NCBI RefSeq assembly: GCF_000400995.2
Contig: NZ_DF238894.1
Span: forward strand, 1 to 49,029
DNA from: Acidovorax sp. MR-S7
GTDB lineage: Bacteria; Pseudomonadota; Gammaproteobacteria; Burkholderiales; Burkholderiaceae_C
DNA length: 49,029 nucleotides
Reading direction: 5' to 3'
Shown: piece after piece, positions 43,120 to 49,029 of the stretch
Layout: the number at the start of each line of letters is the position of its first letter
How positions within the stretch are numbered: the stretch's first letter is position 1
Program-made: the position numbers and the translations under genes
The notes under the pieces: generated by a model
The model's database searches: none
What the model was told of the DNA's origin: nothing
Seen by the model: the letters and a program-made list of their open reading frames with translations, nothing else

Positions 43120-43902
43120 ATGATAGAGATCAAGGGTTTACCCAAGGGCAGTGATTCGTTCGTGGAAGCCTTTGCCCGGGGCTTGGCCGTCATCCGGGCC
43201 TTTGGCCCGGGGCACAGTGAGCTGACGCTCTCCGAGGTGGCAGAACGCGCCGGGCTCACGCCGGCCGGGGCGCGGCGGTTGCTGCACACGCTGGTCACGC
43301 TGGGCTATGCGCGCGTCGATGGGCGGTTCTTTTCCCTGACACCCGCCGTGCTGGATATCGGCTACTCCTACCTGGGCTCGCTGTCGCTGCGGGAGGTCGC
43401 TGCCCCTTTCCTGGAGGCGTTTGCGCGCGATGTGGGAGAGATTTGCACGGTGTCCGTGCTGGACAGGACCGATGTGGTCTATGTGGCGCGCGCCGAGATG
43501 CGCAGCCCCATCTCCCGGCGGCTGTCTGCCGGCGAGCGGTTGCCGGCCCACGCCACATCGAGCGGCCATGTGCTGCTGGGCTATCTGTCCGACCAGGAAC
43601 TCCAGGAATATTTGGCGCAGGCGCCGTTCGAGCGCTTGACGGAGTGGACGCTCGCGGACAGGGAGCCACTGGCGCATGCGATCGCGCAAGCGCGTGCGTG
43701 CGGACATGCACTGGCCAGCGAACAGTTGGAGCTGGGCGTCTGCGGCCTGGCCGTCCCCATCAAGGACCGGGCGGGGAGCGTGACTGCGGCCCTGACGACC
43801 AGCCTGAGCCTGGCTCGGCACCCGCTCGCATCGATCGAGGCAGCCTTCTTGCCCAAACTGCAGGAAATGGCGCAGCAGATCGGGCGCGGGCTTGCCGATT
43901 GA
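43120..43902 (+). CDS. IclR-family transcriptional regulator
   Basis: A 260-residue regulator. An N-terminal winged HTH (about 15-75: LTLSEVAERAGLTPAGARRLLHTLVTLGYARV) is followed by the IclR effector domain. That domain has the PcaR/PobR-type stretch SRRLSAGERLPAHATSSGHVLLG. Many such proteins sense aromatic acids. The ATG at 43120 is chosen because it puts the HTH at the usual place and leaves the operator region free. It probably controls the divergent dioxygenase-Bug operon and itself. Confidence 0.88.
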   Translation: MIEIKGLPKGSDSFVEAFARGLAVIRAFGPGHSELTLSEVAERAGLTPAGARRLLHTLVTLGYARVDGRFFSLTPAVLDIGYSYLGSLSLREVAAPFLEAFARDVGEICTVSVLDRTDVVYVARAEMRSPISRRLSAGERLPAHATSSGHVLLGYLSDQELQEYLAQAPFERLTEWTLADREPLAHAIAQARACGHALASEQLELGVCGLAVPIKDRAGSVTAALTTSLSLARHPLASIEAAFLPKLQEMAQQIGRGLAD

Positions 43903-43923
43903 GGTCCCTGTTCCGGATGCTGT

Positions 43924-46095
43924 CTAGAGGAACTGGGCCCTTGCGCCCACCATCAGCCGCCTGCCAGCGGCAGGTTCGAAGAAACGGCCATTGCCATCGT
44001 TCACGATCAGCGTGCCCGCATACCGGCGGTCCAGGAGATTGTCGAGCCGAGCCCAGAACTGCCAGCGCGGGCTGCCGGCGGTAGCTTCTCTCCGCCGGTA
44101 GCCAGCATGCAGGCCTGCCACGGCGAAGCCCGCTGACGATGCGGAGTTGGTGTCGTTGGCAAACACGCGTCCCGACAGGTTCAGCGTGCCTCCGATGCGC
44201 CAGCGGGGGGCCGGAGCGTAGTCGAGCGCCAGTTGGGCGGCATGCCGCGCGGTGCCCGGCAGCTGGTTGCCCGCAGCCACGGCCACGCCGCCCGCGCCGG
44301 TGTAGGCATGGCCGAAATAGGCGTCCAGGTAGGTGTAGCTCGCGCGGGGCGACCATGCGCCCCACGTGGCACGCCATGCCAGCTCCAGGCCCCGGCGCCG
44401 CACGTTGTCCACGTTCTGGAAGATGGAGCGGCCATTGACGGTTTCCACCGGCACGATTTCTCCGCGGCTGCGCGTATCGAACCAGGCCAGTTCCAACTGC
44501 TGGCGTGTGCCGCGCCACTTGGCGCCCACTTCCCACTGCGTGCTGCGCGCCGCGGACAGGCCGTAGTTGGGCCCGGTGTTGCCCAGGCTGTAGGCCATCT
44601 CGCTGAGTGTCGGTGTCTCGAAACCGCGGCCTACGTTCGCATAGAGGTTCCACGCATCGGTGGCGCTCCACACAAGGCCCAGCATCGGGCTGGTGTGGCG
44701 CCAGGTGCGGCTGCCGCTGTCGTCGGGATTCGCCGCAGCGATATGCCGGTCGTCCACCTGCACGCACACCTGGCTTGCGCGCAGCCCGGCAATGGCGCGC
44801 CAGCGGGCGGAGAGCCAGGTGTCCACCTGGGCATACAGGTCGGTATTGCCGGCCCGGTCACGCTCATTGCGCCGTGGAGCGCCCATGCGGTCTTGCTCGT
44901 TCACGAATCCCTGGCGGTGTTCGGACATGCGGTGTGTTTCCACGCCCGCCGTCCAGGTCAGCGGCAGTCCGGAGGCGAGGCGCATGGAGCGCGTCCAGGT
45001 CGCACCCACGCCGTAGTAGCTGCGGTCCAGATCCACTACGCCTCCGGCACTGTTCGCGGCAGCACCGCTGAAGGACAGGTACTGGGTGAGTTGGCGCATA
45101 CCCCCGTAGGCGCGCAGCTGCACGCTGTCGGTGGTGTTGAGCTGCTGCTCCAGCACCACGCCCAGCTGGTTCTGACCCACTGCTTTACGGGTGTTGAATG
45201 CCGCAGCCACGGCGGCAGCCTGGCGTGGGTCGCCGTGCATCTGGTCCTGCGTCAGGCCCAGGGGATCCTGTGCCAGGGGCTGGTCGTACAGGTTGAGCAA
45301 GGCGGCGATCCGCGTTTGCCCATCGGGCCGGGCCACGAGCTTGCCATTGAAGTGGGTGCGCCGGGCGGCGCTGTGCGCGCGCCAGCCGTCGATTTCGAAA
45401 TGCGAAAGGTCCACCAGGCCGCCCAGGCGCTCGCTGCCGAAGTCCAGCGATGCATCCAGCAGCCGCTGGCCATAGGAGCCCATGGCCATGCCCGCCTGTG
45501 CTGCACCCCCCGGCCGCGGATCGCGCGTGGTGACCTGCACCACGCCACCGGCCGCATTGCCGTACAGCTGCGCCAGCGGGCCGCGCAGCACGTCGATCTG
45601 CGCGGCCGAAGGCAGGTGGGCCGTGGCGGCCTGGCCCTGGCCGTCCGGCATGGTTGCGGGAATGCCGTCAACGAGGATGCGAACGCCCCGTACGCCGAAT
45701 GTGGAGCGTGTCCCGAAGCCCCGCACGGCAATTTGGAGATCCTGCGCATAGTTGCCGCGGTCCTGCGCTACCACCCCCGCTTGTCCTTCCAGCAACTCCG
45801 AGAGGTGCACCAGGGGAGTGGGGGCTGTGAAGCCGTCCACCGGCACGCTGCTGTAGCTGGCGGCGCTGTCGAAACGGCGTTGCGCCTGGCTGCTGTCGAT
45901 CACTTCCACGGTGTCGAGGGTGGGCTGCTCCGCAGCATCGGCCGGATCGGCGGCATGCGCAGCCGCACAGGCGCCACCTGCCAGCGCCAGCAGGCAGGTG
46001 CGGTGCACAAAAGGCGGCAATGTCGGCGGCACGGCAATGGAGCGATGGTGGCTTGTGCGGCTTTCACTCGGCGCGGACCACACGCCAGATGGCAT
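43924..46095 (-). CDS. TonB-dependent receptor, PqqU (YncD)-like
   Basis: A receptor of up to 723 residues. The plug carries [33 protein letters not shown] and [16 protein letters not shown]; the barrel carries [19 protein letters not shown] and ends [17 protein letters not shown]. These match E. coli YncD/PqqU, the pyrroloquinoline-quinone importer. The ATG at 46095 overlaps the upstream gene by 32 bp; GTG codons at 46032 or 46008 would give a shorter, more usual signal peptide ending AAAHA. It is the last gene after the PQQ-type sorbosone dehydrogenase, supporting PQQ as cargo. Confidence 0.88.
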   Translation of the reverse strand: MPSGVWSAPSESRTSHHRSIAVPPTLPPFVHRTCLLALAGGACAAAHAADPADAAEQPTLDTVEVIDSSQAQRRFDSAASYSSVPVDGFTAPTPLVHLSELLEGQAGVVAQDRGNYAQDLQIAVRGFGTRSTFGVRGVRILVDGIPATMPDGQGQAATAHLPSAAQIDVLRGPLAQLYGNAAGGVVQVTTRDPRPGGAAQAGMAMGSYGQRLLDASLDFGSERLGGLVDLSHFEIDGWRAHSAARRTHFNGKLVARPDGQTRIAALLNLYDQPLAQDPLGLTQDQMHGDPRQAAAVAAAFNTRKAVGQNQLGVVLEQQLNTTDSVQLRAYGGMRQLTQYLSFSGAAANSAGGVVDLDRSYYGVGATWTRSMRLASGLPLTWTAGVETHRMSEHRQGFVNEQDRMGAPRRNERDRAGNTDLYAQVDTWLSARWRAIAGLRASQVCVQVDDRHIAAANPDDSGSRTWRHTSPMLGLVWSATDAWNLYANVGRGFETPTLSEMAYSLGNTGPNYGLSAARSTQWEVGAKWRGTRQQLELAWFDTRSRGEIVPVETVNGRSIFQNVDNVRRRGLELAWRATWGAWSPRASYTYLDAYFGHAYTGAGGVAVAAGNQLPGTARHAAQLALDYAPAPRWRIGGTLNLSGRVFANDTNSASSAGFAVAGLHAGYRRREATAGSPRWQFWARLDNLLDRRYAGTLIVNDGNGRFFEPAAGRRLMVGARAQFL

Positions 46096-47410
46096 TGCCT
46101 ACGTCATCGGCCACCAGCAGCGCGCCCTTGCCGTCCAGTGCCACGCCCACGGGGCGGCCATAGGCTTTGCCGTCCTTGCTCAGGAACCCGCTCAGGAAAG
46201 GCGTGGGGGGCTCCGAGGGCCGGCCGTCGGCGAAGGGCACGAACACGACGTTGTAGCCCGTCAGTTCCTTGCGGTTCCAGGAACCGTGCTGGCCGATGAA
46301 TGCGCCACTCGCGTACTGCTGTGGCATGCGGGCATCCGAGAACGCCAGGCCCAGGGGCGCCACGTGGGCGCCCAGCCCATAGTCCGGCGCGATGGCCTTG
46401 GCCACCATGTCCGGGTTGGGCGGCTTGACCCGCTCGTCCACATGCTGGCCCCAGTAGCTCCAGGGCCAGCCATAGAAGGCGCCGTCCTTCACCGACGTGA
46501 GGTAGTCGGGCACCAGGTCGTTGCCGAGCTCGTCGCGCTCGTTCACCACGGTCCAGAGGGCCTTGCTGTGCGGCTCCCAGCCCAGGCCGTTGGGGTTGCG
46601 CAGGCCGCCGGCGAACAGGCGCTTGCTGCCGCTGGCCAGATCCACTTCCCAGATGGCGGCGCGCCCCTGCTCGGCTTCCATGCCGTTGTCGGCGATGTTG
46701 CTGTTGGAGCCCACCGTCGCATAGAGCTTGCTGCCGTCGGCGCTGGCGATGATGTTCTTGGTCCAGTGGTGGTTGGCACCGGCGGGCAGGTCGGTGACTT
46801 TGGTGGGCGCGGCGGTGATAGCGGTCTGCCCCGCCTTGTACGCCACCTTGACGATGGCGTTCGCATTGGCGATATAGAGCTGCTCGCCTATCAATGCCAT
46901 GCCGAACGGGGAGAACAGATCCTTCATGAACACGGACCGCGTCTCGGCCACGCCGTCGCCATCGGCGTCCCGCAGCAGGGTGATGCGGTCGGCGCTGGGC
47001 GTTCCCGCGCCTGCACGCTTCATCACCATGCCCATGGCCTTGCCGCGCAGGCCATCGGCGTGCACGTTCTTGGCTCCTTCCTCAGGGGGCGGCTTGTTGC
47101 TCTCGGCCACCAGCACATCGCCGTTGGGCAGGGTGTAGACCCAGCGCGGGTGGTCCAGCCCTGCCGCGAAGGCCGTGACCTTGAAGCCGGCGGGGGCTTG
47201 CGGCATCACGCCCTCCGGCCAACGCTCGGCGGGTGCGATGTTCACGGTGGGAATCAGCCCGTCCTTGTCCGGTGCGGGCAGCGGAGGGTTGGGACCTACG
47301 CCCGCAGGAGCGGACTGCTGTGCCGCCGCACTGGCCATGGAGCCGGCGAGCAACGCCAGCACGGGCCACCAGGGCCGGTACGGAGGCAAGGGGCGGGTGG
47401 GCGTTTTCAT
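46064..47410 (-). CDS. Periplasmic PQQ-type sorbosone/aldose dehydrogenase family protein
   Basis: A 448-residue exported protein with a signal peptide (cleavage near SMASAAAQ). A six-bladed beta-propeller of the glucose/sorbosone dehydrogenase family follows. Landmarks are [76 protein letters not shown] and [13 protein letters not shown]. Members oxidise sugars or aldehydes with PQQ. It overlaps the PqqU-like gene and follows the oxidase gene by 88 bp, so imported PQQ and electron flow to an oxidase are likely. Substrate is unproven. Confidence 0.87.
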   Translation of the reverse strand: MKTPTRPLPPYRPWWPVLALLAGSMASAAAQQSAPAGVGPNPPLPAPDKDGLIPTVNIAPAERWPEGVMPQAPAGFKVTAFAAGLDHPRWVYTLPNGDVLVAESNKPPPEEGAKNVHADGLRGKAMGMVMKRAGAGTPSADRITLLRDADGDGVAETRSVFMKDLFSPFGMALIGEQLYIANANAIVKVAYKAGQTAITAAPTKVTDLPAGANHHWTKNIIASADGSKLYATVGSNSNIADNGMEAEQGRAAIWEVDLASGSKRLFAGGLRNPNGLGWEPHSKALWTVVNERDELGNDLVPDYLTSVKDGAFYGWPWSYWGQHVDERVKPPNPDMVAKAIAPDYGLGAHVAPLGLAFSDARMPQQYASGAFIGQHGSWNRKELTGYNVVFVPFADGRPSEPPTPFLSGFLSKDGKAYGRPVGVALDGKGALLVADDVGNAIWRVVRAE

Positions 47411-47430
47411 GGACGCAGTATGGGAAGGTG

Positions 47431-47455
47431 CCTTGGCCGCAGGTGTAGGCCAAGG
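47431..47455 (-). other. Hairpin between oxidase remnant and sorbosone dehydrogenase
   Basis: CCTTGGCC pairs with GGCCAAGG over a 9-nt loop. There is no T run, so it may be an mRNA processing or stabilising element rather than a terminator. Confidence 0.35.
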
Positions 47456-47498
47456 CCGCCACCGTGGCCGCGCGGGGACGGACGAGCGTCCTGGTGCC

Positions 47499-48959
47499 TC
47501 AGGTGCCCATCCACGAGGGCAGCCAACGCACCAGAGCCATGCCGATGAGAGACTGGGCCACGGCGCCGTGCCACATCAGCGCGGTGTTGTCCAGCGTCGC
47601 CCGTGCGTCCTGGCGCAGCTTGCCTGTCCAGGACCGGGCCAGCACATAGCTGCCCATGACCAGCAGCACCAAGCCATGGAAGCACTGCCAGGCCAGCAGT
47701 GCGGCGACCGTGGCGCTCCAGGCGTTGGCACGGGGCGACAGGCCCGCCTGCAGGTGCATGCCCCAGTCGAGAGCCATGGCGCCCAGCGCGCTGGCCAGGG
47801 CGAGCACCACCGCCAGACGCAGCGCGCGCTGCCTGGCGTGCTTCATGCTGTGCACCGCCCAGGCCATCAATGCGGATGCCAGGCCCAGCAGGGCCGCAGC
47901 CCAAAGGCCGCCCTCCGGCAGGCGCGCGCCGGGCGGTGGGCATACGTCGAGCGCCATCGACACATGGATGTGGGCAAACCCGAACGAGGCGAAGACGGTG
48001 CTGTCCACCGCGAGCAAGATCACCATGGCCCACCACGAGTGGGATGCACGTCCGCTGGCGGTGGCGGGAACGCTCACGCCAGCGCAGATGGCCGCCATAT
48101 CGCGGGGCGGCGGTCGGTCTGAACCCCAGAGCCAGCTGAGCATGGCGCCCAGCGAGATGCCTCCCGCGATGAAGGCCGGAACGATCCATGCCACGGTCAG
48201 CAGCAGGAAGAACCCTGCGGTCCCCGCTGCCGCCACGAACGGCGCCCAGCCGTCGCCGGGCAGGCGCAGCAGGTGGGTGACGTGGGCGCGCACGGGGCTG
48301 GTCACCAGGGTCTCGCGCCCGCCAAACACGGTGCCGGGCAGCCAGTGGCGCCCTGCGGCCACCTCCGCAGGCAGCGCAGGCTGTTCCCACAGCGGCTCCC
48401 GCGACGCCACCTGGGGGATGCTGCGCACGCCATAGTCGCCCTGGGGCAGCCACTCCAGCGAGTCTGCCTTCCACGGGTCGCCGTGCTCGCGGCGGGGGCG
48501 CACGAGCGTGCGTACCAGGTCGGCCAGGCACAGCAGTACACCCGTGGCGAACACATACGCCCCTGCCGTGGAGAGCGCGTTCCAGAGCGTCCAGTCCAGT
48601 CCTTCGGCATAGGTGTAGACCCGCCGCGGCATGCCGGCCAGGCCGACGATGTGCAGGGGGAAGAACGCCAGGTTGAAGCCGCCGAACATCAGGCCGCAAC
48701 CCCAGCGTCCGATGCGCTCCGACAGCCGGTGCCCGTTGTACAAGGGAGCCCAGTAGTAGAGGGCCGCGAACAGCGGAAACACCAGCCCGCCCACCAGCAC
48801 GTAGTGCAGGTGGGCCACCACGAAATAGCTGTCATGTGCTTGCCAGTCGAACGGCAGAACGGCCAGCATCACTCCTGTGAGGCCGCCCAGCACGAAGATG
48901 AAGTGAAAGCCCAGCAGGAACAGCGACGGCACTGCCATGCGCACGCGGCCTTTCCAGAA
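47499..48959 (-). pseudogene. Cytochrome c oxidase subunit I, 5' part lost to IS insertion
   Basis: The last 486 codons of a haem-copper oxidase subunit I. They open mid-protein at FWKGRVRM and contain VPFDWQAHDSYFVVAHLHYVLVGG, with the HLH pair that ligates the haems, and MPRRVYTYAEG. A long C-terminal extension with several more membrane helices follows (HSWWAMVILLAVDSTVFASFGFAHIHVSMAL), resembling a subunit III-type fusion. The N-terminal part, including the CuB histidine-tyrosine site, is cut off by the IS at 48960. The remnant alone cannot be a working oxidase. Confidence 0.88.
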
Positions 48960-49029
48960 GGCTCTGTCACAAATCTGTGTTGATGACCGGCACTCCGATG
49001 GCGTCGAGCAAGAGCTGGCGCGGCTTTGC
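48960..49029 (-). mobile_element. Insertion sequence end (partial), right edge
   Basis: The 22-bp inverted repeat at 48960-48981 (core GGCTCTGTCACAAATC) is the same as at the left edge. Minus-strand translation inward gives a transposase C-terminus ending AIGVPVINTDL with its stop inside the repeat. The transposase gene thus points towards the broken oxidase gene. The IS family is not assigned. Confidence 0.8.

Noticed and set aside
44233-46299. 688-codon open frame antisense to the PqqU-like receptor
   Set aside because: The sense strand encodes a complete TonB receptor; the antisense product has no domain.

Overview
The window looks like chromosomal DNA of a GC-rich betaproteobacterium. 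Gene families, gene order (rpsP-rimM-trmD-rplS, ftsK-lolA-rarA, livHMGF, hisC/rsgA/phhB/M48/orn) and a small intergenic repeat beginning ATAGCTGCCAGCGCTTG all suggest the Comamonadaceae (Acidovorax-like). That assignment is inference; no rRNA or tRNA gene was seen. Both edges lie inside insertion-sequence ends that share a 22-bp inverted repeat. The right-hand one interrupts a cytochrome c oxidase subunit I gene.

Layout. 1-5.5 kb: IS end, rpmG/rpmB, trxB divergent from a CRP/FNR-type regulator, ftsK and lolA. 5.5-9.7 kb: an accessory minus-strand block, made of a TetR(AcuR/NemR-like)-acuI-AhpD operon ending in a frameshifted DUF1304 gene, then a GFA-DUF488-uracil-DNA-glycosylase group. 9.7-18.5 kb: rarA, a branched-chain amino acid ABC transporter (livHMGF, without its binding protein), a DUF486 membrane protein, a small outer-membrane barrel, DUF47-pit phosphate transport and a TM2-like protein. 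18.5-29.5 kb: GNAT, the S16/RimM/TrmD/L19 operon, NUDIX, CobD/CbiB-like, hisC, rsgA-phhB-M48 protease, orn and an RhlE-type helicase with a structured leader. 29.5-33.1 kb: a twin-sensor GGDEF protein, a 267-bp MITE-like element, a Bcr/CflA transporter and a PCuAC copper chaperone.

33.2-40.2 kb is the most interesting part. A possible Fur box precedes a TonB-dependent receptor, then a very large CobN-type chelatase that carries a signal peptide and a C-terminal membrane anchor, then a MotA/TolQ/ExbB-like protein and a DUF2149 protein. The set resembles the hmuRSUV haem-acquisition genes of Bacteroidota. It suggests a periplasmic metal-tetrapyrrole uptake and processing system with its own proton-driven motor.

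40.2-43.9 kb holds a PRC-barrel protein, a Q/N-repeat protein, a Bug-type solute-binding protein and a TfdA-like dioxygenase, the last divergent from an IclR regulator over two tandem dyads. 43.9-49.0 kb holds a PqqU(YncD)-like TonB receptor overlapping a PQQ-type sorbosone dehydrogenase gene, followed by the IS-truncated oxidase subunit. This suggests a scavenged-PQQ oxidation module coupled to respiration.

At least eight copies of a roughly 50-bp palindromic repeat sit at gene boundaries. Several contribute start codons, stop codons or coding sequence to neighbouring genes, including part of the LolA signal peptide.
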